In this document: piece by piece, positions 1 through 8,046 of the stretch | Layout: every line of letters starts with the position of its first letter | Position numbering within the stretch: the stretch's first letter is position 1 | Assembly: GCA_003165595.1 (NCBI GenBank) | Contig: PLWQ01000017.1 | Location: 64,334 to 128,333 of the forward strand | From: Fibrobacterota bacterium | GTDB lineage: Bacteria > Fibrobacterota > Chitinivibrionia > Chitinivibrionales > FEN-1185 | Reading direction: 5' to 3' | Length of the DNA stretch: 64,000 nucleotides | Notes under the pieces: model-generated | Seen by the model: the letters and a program-made list of their open reading frames with translations, nothing else | Told to the model about the DNA's origin: nothing | Database searches by the model: none | Made by a program: the position numbers and the translations under genes

Positions 1-1151
1 ATGGGCGTGGTATCGCCGAAGACTTTTTGCAAACTGCCCGCCGTGGTAGTCTCGGGCGCGGCAGCTCCAAAGCGCCACACGTATCGCACCGAACCCGGGA
101 CGGAGTCCACAAGCGATACCAGGGTGGTGTCGCCGAGCGACACGATCAGCGTGTCCTTGAGAAACCGCGCCCCTACAGGCACAAAGATCATGGTCACCGT
201 CTTCTTGACAAGTTGCGATAGCACGCCCGAACTGTCGCGAAGCGTGACAACGAGCGTCTGGGGAAGCGTGTCGATAAGCGCCTTCTTCATCGTCACCCAT
301 CCGGCGCTTGGGAAGCCGTACAGGGCCGACGTGTCGGCATAGGGTGCCGGGGAGGAGGCGACGCAGACGGAGAACTTCGACGCAAGGTATCCGCCGGCCG
401 CAACATAGAAACGCAGCGTGTCTCCGCAGCGGAGCGAGTCCTTTGTCCACAGAGAATCGATTGACGGCACCACCCCGCGGATGATCAGCGTGACCTTCGC
501 GGTGTCGGACGCGTACCCGCGGCTGTTCCTTGCCCACAGGCACAGCGTATCGGGCCCGAACGACGAAACTACGGTCACCGCAGCGGAAAGCGTGCAAGAG
601 GCCACGGGCGAAACGATCGAGTCCACGCGGAAAGAATTCTTGATTGTCCAGTACACGCGAGCCGTGGAGCCCGCGGGCGTCGCCAGAGCAACGGCAAGAT
701 AGTTTACTCCGGTCCCGACGTTTGCCGAGCCCGGGGCCGACACCGTCGGCCGCAGCGGGTTGACAACGTCGATGCGGGCGCTGTCGCGGACCTCATCGCG
801 GTTGGGCCGGATGCCGCGAACCACCAGGGTGCCATGAAATTCCTTTGCAAAGTAAAGTACAATGGTGTCGTGCGGGCTTCGCGACAGCCGGAGCGTATCG
901 ACAAATTGGGCCAGCGAATCGGGCACCCGAAACGCGGAAAACGTGTCTGCTCCTGTTGTGCATGCCGCACGGTATTCGGTGTTTGTCGAAAGCGGGACGG
1001 GAAGGTTTGCCCATGCAACCTTGAGCCGGTAGTCGCCGTGGTAGAATGCCATGGCCGGGTTGTGATTCTCATAGTTTGCGCACCGCGTAACAAGCGCGAT
1101 CGCGACAAACGAGAATAGGGGAAGAACGCAATTGCACAGCCATCGATTCAA
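1..1151 (-). CDS. Putative lipoprotein with Ig-like repeats, 3' end outside window
   Basis: An unbroken reading frame runs from the left edge to 1151 on the minus strand, so only the N-terminal part (about 383 residues) is visible. I place the start at a TTG (1151-1149) because GGAGAG lies seven bases upstream and the first residues then form a lipoprotein signal: a basic start, the hydrophobic run LFSFVAIALV and a Cys at residue 24. The mature part is rich in Thr, Ser, Val and Asp with repeated patterns such as DSLW, SRGYASDT and VTLIIRG, typical of tandem Ig-like extracellular domains. I recognise no catalytic motif. It lies 97 bases downstream of another secreted protein on the same strand and may be cotranscribed. 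Function unknown. Confidence 0.6.
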   Translation of the reverse strand, partial: MNRWLCNCVLPLFSFVAIALVTRCANYENHNPAMAFYHGDYRLKVAWANLPVPLSTNTEYRAACTTGADTFSAFRVPDSLAQFVDTLRLSRSPHDTIVLYFAKEFHGTLVVRGIRPNRDEVRDSARIDVVNPLRPTVSAPGSANVGTGVNYLAVALATPAGSTARVYWTIKNSFRVDSIVSPVASCTLSAAVTVVSSFGPDTLCLWARNSRGYASDTAKVTLIIRGVVPSIDSLWTKDSLRCGDTLRFYVAAGGYLASKFSVCVASSPAPYADTSALYGFPSAGWVTMKKALIDTLPQTLVVTLRDSSGVLSQLVKKTVTMIFVPVGARFLKDTLIVSLGDTTLVSLVDSVPGSVRYVWRFGAAAPETTTAGSLQKVFGDTTP

Positions 1152-1248
1152 GGCGGTTCTCTCCGGGAGCAGGTTTTTAATCAGGTTCGCCGCTTGTGGT
1201 GATCGTAATGACCAACAGGCGGCAGCAACCGGATGTTACAGGGCTCAC

Positions 1249-2130
1249 CTAAAAAATAAACGTCACTGCAAATCCGGCAGCGCCGGCCGCACCTACCGCG
1301 TAGCCGATGTTCCGGATCGTCACCGACGTCTGCATCTTCTTCCAGTAGGTGTCGGCGTCCGGCCACGCAGCCGACTGCGAAGCAGCATAATTTTTATTCG
1401 CGTCAAAGTGTCCATACAATCCCAGTACTAAGCCCGCCAGGCCCAGTGCGCCGCAGCCGATTCGGGCGGTGAACTTCCAGGGAAACGGTTTTGGCACAGG
1501 CTTGGGGGCGGTGGTGAAGTTTGCCGCCTGGGGCGAAACCGTGCGCGGCCCGGGAACCGCATTGGTGTAGGTAAAGGGAGCATTGTCCTGCGCGCTCTGG
1601 TCCGCGCCCGCCACCGACAGGTCTCCTCGCCCGTTCTTCTGGAAGAGGACGTTGTCCAGACGCACCAGCGTGTGGCTGCTCTTAACCGAAATGCCGAAGG
1701 CGGAAAACGATATCTGGACAAATGCGCATACGCAGGAATCGGCGGAGTCGGCCACCTCGATGCCGTTCCAGTCGAACGGCGCGGGCGAGGAGCTCCTGGT
1801 GGGAGGTGGCTGCCGGTTTTCGTCCGAAGTAAAAACCACCGGCGACGACGGCTCTCCCCTGCATACAAGCGATCCCTGCACCACAAGCCCGGTGTATGGC
1901 ATGAATCGCACAACGGACCCTGCCGCGAAACTGATTGTTCTTCCGCTTCTCACCGTCACGGTCTTGACGACGACGTATTCGCCTCTTTCAAAGAGTCCGT
2001 CCTGCTCGCCGGAAAGGGGAATGTCCTTGGCGAGGGCCGCGAAGAAAGAACCCAGCGCGCAAACGCAAAGGAAAGGCGCAATGGGCAGTTGCCAAAAAGC
2101 AAGGCTGCGAATGGGGGTTGATGCGCGCAT
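1249..2130 (-). CDS. Secreted/membrane protein with beta-helix-like region, unknown function
   Basis: A 293-residue protein. The N-terminus (FWQLPIAPFLCVCALGSFFAALA) is a signal peptide or anchor. Residues 45-180 contain VTVRSGRTISFAAGSVVRF and VVQGSLVCRGEPSSPVVFTS, which resemble the opening turns of right-handed beta-helix proteins (a rung 'give it a default value and place' pattern seen in many FCB secreted proteins). Residues 195-220 are Pro-rich. Two hydrophobic segments follow near the C-terminus (IGCGALGLAGLVLGLYG and NIGYAVGAAGAAGFAVTFIF), so the tail probably sits in a membrane. Upstream is a 240-base divergent gap shared with the AnmK-like gene. No enzymatic residues are recognised. 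Confidence 0.55.
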   Translation of the reverse strand: MRASTPIRSLAFWQLPIAPFLCVCALGSFFAALAKDIPLSGEQDGLFERGEYVVVKTVTVRSGRTISFAAGSVVRFMPYTGLVVQGSLVCRGEPSSPVVFTSDENRQPPPTRSSSPAPFDWNGIEVADSADSCVCAFVQISFSAFGISVKSSHTLVRLDNVLFQKNGRGDLSVAGADQSAQDNAPFTYTNAVPGPRTVSPQAANFTTAPKPVPKPFPWKFTARIGCGALGLAGLVLGLYGHFDANKNYAASQSAAWPDADTYWKKMQTSVTIRNIGYAVGAAGAAGFAVTFIF

Positions 2131-2315
2131 AAGCGGTGTCGTGTCGCGGGGTTAGGGGGCTCTATGCAATCAAAGAAGAAAATATAATATATAGGAACGC
2201 GAGAGACTTGGTTGGCGGAGGGGGAAGGATTGTCGATGTGACCGGCAAAAGCGATCGAGAAAGCTTCACCACGATCTTGCGATCCCCAACCCATCGCCTC
2301 TTTTAGACGCCCCTG

Positions 2316-2345
2316 TTGCGCCTTCTGTCCACATTAATTATTTAT
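2316..2345 (+). promoter_or_regulatory. Possible sigma70-type promoter before the AnmK-like gene
   Basis: TTGCGC and TATTTA are separated by 17 bases, 26 bases before the ATG at 2371. The match to consensus is moderate and is supported only by position in a divergent intergenic region. Confidence 0.25.
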
Positions 2346-2370
2346 ACCTAGTCCTTACCAGGATCAAACC

Positions 2371-3528
2371 ATGAACCCTGTCGCCAACCTCAAAAAAGTC
2401 AAGAAGCTCCGTATGCTCATCCTTTCTGCGGGCGGGCCGCAGAGCGGCATACAGGGGATGTATATCGTCGTTGAAGGCGATGCATGGGAGATGGTGTCCC
2501 ACGCAACCGTTCCCTACCCCGACGCGGTTGAAGAGCTCATCGAAGCTGCCATACTCACGCCCGGCGCCGCGTTGCCTATCGGGAAACTGGCCTGGCTCGA
2601 CAGAAAGTTTACCTACCTGTTTCTCGAATGCGCCGGGAACGTTCTTTCGCACGCGCACAAGTCGCTGAGGCGGCCACATTGCGTGGTGCTCAACAAATGT
2701 TCGCTTTACAACGGCTTCATGGACGACACGCAGCAGGCGCAGTACTGGGATGTAACGCTGGGCGACGGACAGCTCCTTGCGTCCTCGCTGGTCGTGCCCG
2801 TGGCAACCGATTTCGCCCGTCATGCCATGCTGGCCGGACGCCCGGGCGGTTTACCGCTGTTCCCCGGCAATGTCAAGATCGCCAAGAGCACGGAACAGCT
2901 TTCGGTATATCTCAACGTCGGCCTGATCGCGCACATTACGGTCGTGGACAACCAAGCGATGAATACCGTGCTCGACAGCGACATCGGGCCGGGAACAAGC
3001 CTTATCAATCTTGCCGCGCGCGACGCCGGCTGTCCGGACGGTTTTGACCGCGACGGGTCGTTTGCGGCAAGAGGAAATGTCGATAACGTCTGCGTGAGTG
3101 AGCTTGCTTCGCAGGAATGGTTCGTGCGGCGCGGCCCGAAGCAGGCGTACATACAGGATTTTATGGCGAGCTATCAGTCTCCTCGGGTGGCCGCCCTTTC
3201 GCCGTACGACAAAATAGCAACGCTCACCGCGCTTACCGCGCGAACGGCGTTTGAGTTTTTCAAGAGGGAATACCACCACGTGCTGTCACCCGAGACCGTC
3301 TGGGTGTCGGGAGGCGGCGCAAACAACCTGACGCTGCTTGAGTTCCTGTCGACCTATTTCGATCCTGTCAAGGTGAAGAGCGTTGAGGAATCAGGAATTC
3401 CCGCCGCGCTCCGCATCCCCCTCGCCCTGGGACTTTCGGTGCGCGAATTCATCGCCGGCCATCCCGGCCCGTGGAAGGCCGGCGCCAACCCGGAAATCGC
3501 GGGCGTCGGCCGGTGGATACTGCCGTAG
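2371..3528 (+). CDS. AnmK-like (anhydro-N-acetylmuramic acid kinase family) protein, divergent
   Basis: A 385-residue protein. AnmK enzymes phosphorylate and open 1,6-anhydro-MurNAc during cell-wall recycling. The family signature is clear in the second half: LNVGLIAHITVVD (family usually NIGGIAN), DSDIGPGTSLINL (family DTGPGN), WVSGGGANNLTLLEFL, and a C-terminal ALRIPLALG plus GRWILP. The N-terminal phosphate-binding motif of the family (MSGTSLDG) is not conserved; at that place the protein reads LILSAGGPQSGIQG. It may therefore have a different substrate or be inactive. AGGA seven bases before the ATG supports the start. It appears to be transcribed alone. Confidence 0.7.
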   Translation: MNPVANLKKVKKLRMLILSAGGPQSGIQGMYIVVEGDAWEMVSHATVPYPDAVEELIEAAILTPGAALPIGKLAWLDRKFTYLFLECAGNVLSHAHKSLRRPHCVVLNKCSLYNGFMDDTQQAQYWDVTLGDGQLLASSLVVPVATDFARHAMLAGRPGGLPLFPGNVKIAKSTEQLSVYLNVGLIAHITVVDNQAMNTVLDSDIGPGTSLINLAARDAGCPDGFDRDGSFAARGNVDNVCVSELASQEWFVRRGPKQAYIQDFMASYQSPRVAALSPYDKIATLTALTARTAFEFFKREYHHVLSPETVWVSGGGANNLTLLEFLSTYFDPVKVKSVEESGIPAALRIPLALGLSVREFIAGHPGPWKAGANPEIAGVGRWILP

Positions 3529-3701
3529 GCCTTCCTTTCTGCAGGACCGCAAACTTTTGCTCATCTCCGCCGCTGTCGGATCATTGCAACAAAAATTGTG
3601 CAAAATCCTGCCTGTCGGGTGTATAATATAGTCCGGCCTGTCGTATACTCATTTCACATTTGTTGCGCGGAACGCCTCAACCTTTTCCCCTGCACCCGGC
3701 C

Positions 3702-4106
3702 ATGGACACAACCATCCTTGTCGTCGATGACTCCAAATTCCAGGTGCACCTCATGAACAAGCTGCTTACGGAGCTTGGGTACACCCGGATCCAGGCGGCC
3801 GCGAATGTCGTTGAGGCGAGGAAGGTCCTTGAGGAGAAGACGATCGACCTGATACTTTCCGACTGGTACATGCCCGGCGAGTCGGGATTGGATTTCCTCA
3901 GGTGGGTGCGCGCAACGCCGCGGCATTCCGCAATACCGTTTGTCATGGTGAGCACCGAACACGAGAAATCAAACATCTTCGAGGCTGCCCGCGCAGGACT
4001 TCAGACATACATCTTCAAGCCTGTTTCCAAGGACACGCTCAAGAAGAAGCTGTATCACCTTGTCCAGTCCTATCCTTCCATAAGTCCGCCTCATGAGGCG
4101 CTGTAG
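3702..4106 (+). CDS. Single-domain response regulator (CheY-like receiver)
   Basis: A 134-residue receiver domain with no output domain. The N-terminus ILVVDDSKFQ carries the acidic pair, DLILSDWYMPG carries the phosphoryl-acceptor Asp, VMVSTE supplies the conserved Thr/Ser position and YIFKPVS the conserved Lys-Pro. The order and spacing are those of CheY and Spo0F proteins. Phosphorylation by a histidine kinase, followed by protein-protein signalling in the cytoplasm, is the expected role. No kinase gene is nearby. An upstream ATG at 3660 would add 14 residues unlike the family, so I start at 3702; neither start has a convincing ribosome-binding site. Confidence 0.85.
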   Translation: MDTTILVVDDSKFQVHLMNKLLTELGYTRIQAAANVVEARKVLEEKTIDLILSDWYMPGESGLDFLRWVRATPRHSAIPFVMVSTEHEKSNIFEAARAGLQTYIFKPVSKDTLKKKLYHLVQSYPSISPPHEAL

Positions 4107-4222
4107 CGGACCGTTCGCACGGGTCCTGCTGCGCCCTCTTGAAATGCTTCATGGCCCACGTCACATCCGTTATTTTTAACAATTGTCCATACACCCGGAC
4201 GCCCGGGTTTAATTCATTGAAG

Positions 4223-4246
4223 AACCCCGCAGCAAGCTTCGGGGTT
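4223..4246 (+). repeat. Hairpin upstream of the biosynthetic operon; member of a dispersed repeat
   Basis: AACCCCG and CGGGGTT form a 7-bp stem around a 10-base loop, 50 bases before the GTG of the radical-SAM fusion. On the minus strand the surrounding bases (GAATCCCA...CCCCGAAGC...GGGGTTCTTCAAT) resemble repeats near 45815-45851 and 60677-60770. It has no T-run, so attenuation is only a possibility. Confidence 0.4.
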
Positions 4247-4296
4247 AGCAAACTTTGGGATTCACCCATTCAAACGCACATGCAGGCTCAGGTTCT

Positions 4297-7200
4297 GTGA
4301 AAATCACCTTTGTATACCCTCGTTTCGAGAAATTTCTCTCCAACAACCCGGAGCTCGACCGCGGGCTTATCGATTATTTCCTCGGCGATTTTACCACGCC
4401 GCCGTCGCTGGGGATTCCTATTCTTGCCTCACTCACGCCTCCCGAGTTCGAGGTGGAACTCATTGACGACAATGCGGGCGACGCCATCGACTATTCTGCT
4501 GCAACCGATCTCGTGGCGATCAACTGCTTTACGCCTCAGGCGACGCGCGCGTTTGAAATAGGGGATGGCTTTCGCGCCAACGGCAAAAAAGTGATAATGG
4601 GAGGATTTTTCCCTTCGTTCATGCCCGAAGAATGCCTCAAGCATGCCGACAGTGTGAACCTCGGCGAGGGCGAACCGACCTGGCCCGTTGTTCTCGAAGA
4701 CCTCAAGGCGGGCTGCCTCAAGCGGTTGTACAAAGGCGGCTGTTCGTTCGATCTGGCCGCCATGAAGATTCCCCGCCGCGACCTGTTTTACAAAAAGGAT
4801 TATTACGACTGGGACGAAGACCTGGTCCAGCTCACCCGGGGGTGCTCGTACAACTGCGCCATGTGCTCGATACCCGCGCACATGGGGAGCAAGATACGGT
4901 TCAGGCCCATCGAGGCGGTAGTCGAGGAAATTCGCGGCCTCAAGTACGAGAACGTGTACCTCGCCGACGATACGTTGTTCTTTACGCAGCGGAAAATGAT
5001 GGAGTACGCGCGCAGCCTGCTTGCCGCGCTTGTCCCGTTGGGCAAGAAATACTTCGTCGCTTCCACTATGGCGCTCAACACCGACGCCGCGTTTCTGGAC
5101 CTGATGGCGGCTGCCGGTGTGCGCAACTTCTACTGCACGCTCAACGTAGACCCGGTGTCGATCCGCGCTCTGGCCGGCGGGGCCAAAGAGCGGCAGATTC
5201 TGTTTGATCTTGTAAAGGAGCTCGAAGATCGCGAAATCAACTTCTTCGCATCCTGCGCCATCGGCCGCGACTGGGACACCAGGGGAATCGGCGAGCGGGT
5301 GGTGGAGCTCCTGCGCGCGGCCAACATTCACACATCGGAGTTTTTCGTTTTCACGCCGTACCCGGGGTCGGTGCACTGGGACCGGCTCGACCGGCAGAAC
5401 CGGATTACCGACAAGAACTGGTCCCATTACAACGGCGCGCACGTGGTGTTCCAGCCGCTCGACATGTCGGCCGACGACCTGTACCGGGAGTTCGTGGGCG
5501 TGTGGAACGGCTACTATAGGCTTCAGAAGGATTCGCATTCGGCAAGCCTGGAGCCTGCCACCTGGGAAAACGGCCGCAAGGTAGTGGGCAAACCGCTTCA
5601 GCGCCAGGGCGTACGGGGGCAGGCCGCCATTACCGGGATCGGCGTGCACAGCCCCATCGGGAACGACTGCGCATCGGTTGTCGCCGCGCTCCGCGAAGGA
5701 AGGCATGGCCTTGCGCCTATCACGCAATTCGATGCGAGCCATTTCCGCACGAACCTCGGCGGCGAGATACGCGGCTTTGACGCGAGGGCATTTCTTGACA
5801 AAGATGAAATTGGGGAATATGGCGACCGGTACATGCACCTGGCGATTGCCTCGGCGCGAAACGCGCTTCGGGATGCGGGAGTTTCCTTCGCGCCCGGCCA
5901 GGCGCGGCGGGACAGAGCGCTTGTCCTGGGAACCTGCAACGGCGGCCTTCGCTCCGCCGAAGAGGAATACAAGTGGCTGCACGGCAAAGGCGGCACAATC
6001 TTCGACGAGAAAATGAACCTTCAGGCGCAGTACTATGGGTTCGGCAAGGCGCTGTCGCGCGCCTTGGGAATTGGCGGAGAAATATGGATAGTCACCACTG
6101 CCTGTTCTTCCACTACCGGCGCGCTTGGGCTCGCCGCTTCGCTTGTCAACCTTGGGCTGTATTCGACCGTTGTGGTGGGCGGATCCGACACGCTGTGTGT
6201 GGCGAACGTAAGCGGGTTTAACGGCCTCAAGGCCGTGTCCACAACGCGGACCGCACCGTTTTCCCTGCCTGTTGGTCTTAACATCGGCGAAGCATCGGTC
6301 TTCTGGGTGCTCGAAGACCTGGAACAGGCAATATTGCGCCACGTACGCATGTACGGGAAAGTTGCCGGCCACGGCCTCACCTCCGACGCCTATCACCCCA
6401 CGTCGCCCGATCCCCGGGGCGACGGCGTGTGCAAGACCCTTGCCGGCGCTCTTGCCGACGCGGGGGTCCCCATGGAAGACATCGGATGCATCAACGCGCA
6501 CGGCACCGGCACCGAGGCAAACGACCGCGCCGAATCAAAAGGCATTGCAAAGTTCTGCGGCAACGCGCAGATTCCTGTAACGTCAACAAAGTCGTTCTTT
6601 GGCCACTGCATGGGCACCACCGGCATCCTCGAAGCAACCTGCAACCTGCTGTCGATGAACGAGGGATTCATTCCGCCCACGCTTAATTTCTCATCTCCGC
6701 GCCCGGGCTGCACCCTGGACTATGTTCCGAATGCGGCGCGGCCCGCAGCCTACCGCGCATTTCTTACTGCAAACTATGCGTTCGGCGGCAACAACGCCGC
6801 TGCCTGCATTACCGCATGGGATTATCCGGCCACACCCCGGCCGCAGGAACCGGGCCGCGTGGTTGTCACCGGCGTCGGCACGGTAACGTCGCTGGGCCTG
6901 GGGGTGGGGAAAACACTTGAGGAACTCCGCCGCGGCAGCGTGGGCATCGGTCCAGCGCACCGGATCGGGTACCCAGAATCCGCGTCGAAGCGCGCGGGCC
7001 TAGTGCCGGCGTTTACCGCGCAGGACGTCGACCGCAGGCTTGATTTTGCGGAAATGAACGCAATCAGCCGGTATGCGACTGCCGCGGCACGGCTGTCGCT
7101 GAGCGACGCCGGCCTGCGCGTGGGCCAGAAGAACTGCGACGATATCGGCATCGTGATGGGCGTGTGCAACGGCCCGCCCGAATCGGACCACATGAACAGC

Positions 7201-8046
7201 GTTTTCAAATCGGACACCTTCGAACCCCACATCTCCTGCTTTTCGAATATCACTGCCAATTCCACGGCAGGCTGGGTCTCAAACGCGCTGTGCCTCAAGG
7301 GCGTCAACATGACCGTGGCGCCCGGCCCGCATGCGGGCCTGGCAAGCGTTGCCTACGCCTTCAACACGTTGCGCCGGCATCGGGCCAAAGCCATGCTTGC
7401 GGCGGCATCCGACGAAGTGTATTATCAGATGTTTTACAATTACAACCTCATCGGGTTCCTCAAACAGGGCGCGGCCGAAAACGAGTATGGCCTCGACCTG
7501 CGCGAACCGAAGCGGAAGGTGATCGCCGAAGGCTCTGCAGCCCTCGTGCTCGAAACCATGGAAAGCGCGGCGGAGCGCGGGGCACCAGTGCTGGCCGAGG
7601 TGCTTTCCTACGGCATGAGCATTGACGGAAAAGAATTCTCCGGTCAGAGCCTTTCTTCGGACGGTCTGGCGCATGCCTGCGAGGTTGCGCTTTCCCGGGC
7701 GAAAATAGGGTGGAAGGACGTCGGGCTTGCGGTGTGGGCGCCGCAGGGGAACGCGCAGGACGCAAAAGTCCTCGACGTGCTGGCGGCCTTCGGACTCGGC
7801 GACGTTCCGCTTGCCGCGACAACGTTTAATACGGGATACATAGAAACCGCGTCGATCCTGGTCGGCGTTGCCTGTGCGCTTGCCGGGCTCCGCGACGGCA
7901 AGGGCCTGTGGCCGCAGAAGACCGGCGTGCCCGCACTGGACGGAAGGAACCCGGTCCACGCGCCGCGTTATGTGCTCGCGCTTGCGAGCACCGACCTCGG
8001 CTATAATTATGCACTTGTCCTTTCTCCGGGGGCGGTTGTATCGTGA
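4297..8046 (+). CDS. Radical SAM - ketosynthase - chain-length-factor fusion protein
   Basis: About 1249 residues with three parts. Residues 1-150 resemble the cobalamin-binding fold that precedes many lipid-modifying radical SAM enzymes, but I see no DXHXXG cobalamin motif. Residues 175-410 are a radical SAM domain with Cys183, Cys187 and Cys190 (CSYNCAMC), the CX3CX2C site for a [4Fe-4S] cluster and SAM. Residues 443-840 are a FabF-type ketosynthase with Cys603 (TACSS), His735 (NAHGTGT) and His770 (STKSFFGH), so it should condense malonyl-ACP with an acyl chain. Residues 855-1249 are a second ketosynthase fold in which the Cys position is Pro1009 (VAPGPHAG) and the His motifs are lost, as in chain-length factors. 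I chose GTG 4297, preceded by AGG, because VKITFVYPRF matches a normal family start; a TTG at 4255 is possible. The stop overlaps the next gene by four bases. Confidence 0.85.
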   Translation: MKITFVYPRFEKFLSNNPELDRGLIDYFLGDFTTPPSLGIPILASLTPPEFEVELIDDNAGDAIDYSAATDLVAINCFTPQATRAFEIGDGFRANGKKVIMGGFFPSFMPEECLKHADSVNLGEGEPTWPVVLEDLKAGCLKRLYKGGCSFDLAAMKIPRRDLFYKKDYYDWDEDLVQLTRGCSYNCAMCSIPAHMGSKIRFRPIEAVVEEIRGLKYENVYLADDTLFFTQRKMMEYARSLLAALVPLGKKYFVASTMALNTDAAFLDLMAAAGVRNFYCTLNVDPVSIRALAGGAKERQILFDLVKELEDREINFFASCAIGRDWDTRGIGERVVELLRAANIHTSEFFVFTPYPGSVHWDRLDRQNRITDKNWSHYNGAHVVFQPLDMSADDLYREFVGVWNGYYRLQKDSHSASLEPATWENGRKVVGKPLQRQGVRGQAAITGIGVHSPIGNDCASVVAALREGRHGLAPITQFDASHFRTNLGGEIRGFDARAFLDKDEIGEYGDRYMHLAIASARNALRDAGVSFAPGQARRDRALVLGTCNGGLRSAEEEYKWLHGKGGTIFDEKMNLQAQYYGFGKALSRALGIGGEIWIVTTACSSTTGALGLAASLVNLGLYSTVVVGGSDTLCVANVSGFNGLKAVSTTRTAPFSLPVGLNIGEASVFWVLEDLEQAILRHVRMYGKVAGHGLTSDAYHPTSPDPRGDGVCKTLAGALADAGVPMEDIGCINAHGTGTEANDRAESKGIAKFCGNAQIPVTSTKSFFGHCMGTTGILEATCNLLSMNEGFIPPTLNFSSPRPGCTLDYVPNAARPAAYRAFLTANYAFGGNNAAACITAWDYPATPRPQEPGRVVVTGVGTVTSLGLGVGKTLEELRRGSVGIGPAHRIGYPESASKRAGLVPAFTAQDVDRRLDFAEMNAISRYATAAARLSLSDAGLRVGQKNCDDIGIVMGVCNGPPESDHMNSVFKSDTFEPHISCFSNITANSTAGWVSNALCLKGVNMTVAPGPHAGLASVAYAFNTLRRHRAKAMLAAASDEVYYQMFYNYNLIGFLKQGAAENEYGLDLREPKRKVIAEGSAALVLETMESAAERGAPVLAEVLSYGMSIDGKEFSGQSLSSDGLAHACEVALSRAKIGWKDVGLAVWAPQGNAQDAKVLDVLAAFGLGDVPLAATTFNTGYIETASILVGVACALAGLRDGKGLWPQKTGVPALDGRNPVHAPRYVLALASTDLGYNYALVLSPGAVVS

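Noticed and set aside
704-1118. Frames on both strands within the first gene
   Set aside because: The continuous minus frame from the TTG at 1151 to the window edge, with a lipoprotein signal, explains this DNA better.
4429-6501. A 690-codon open frame on the minus strand opposite the radical-SAM fusion
   Set aside because: High GC at third positions keeps the antisense frame open; the plus strand has full catalytic motifs and the minus translation is a low-complexity Arg/Gly/His mix without any domain.
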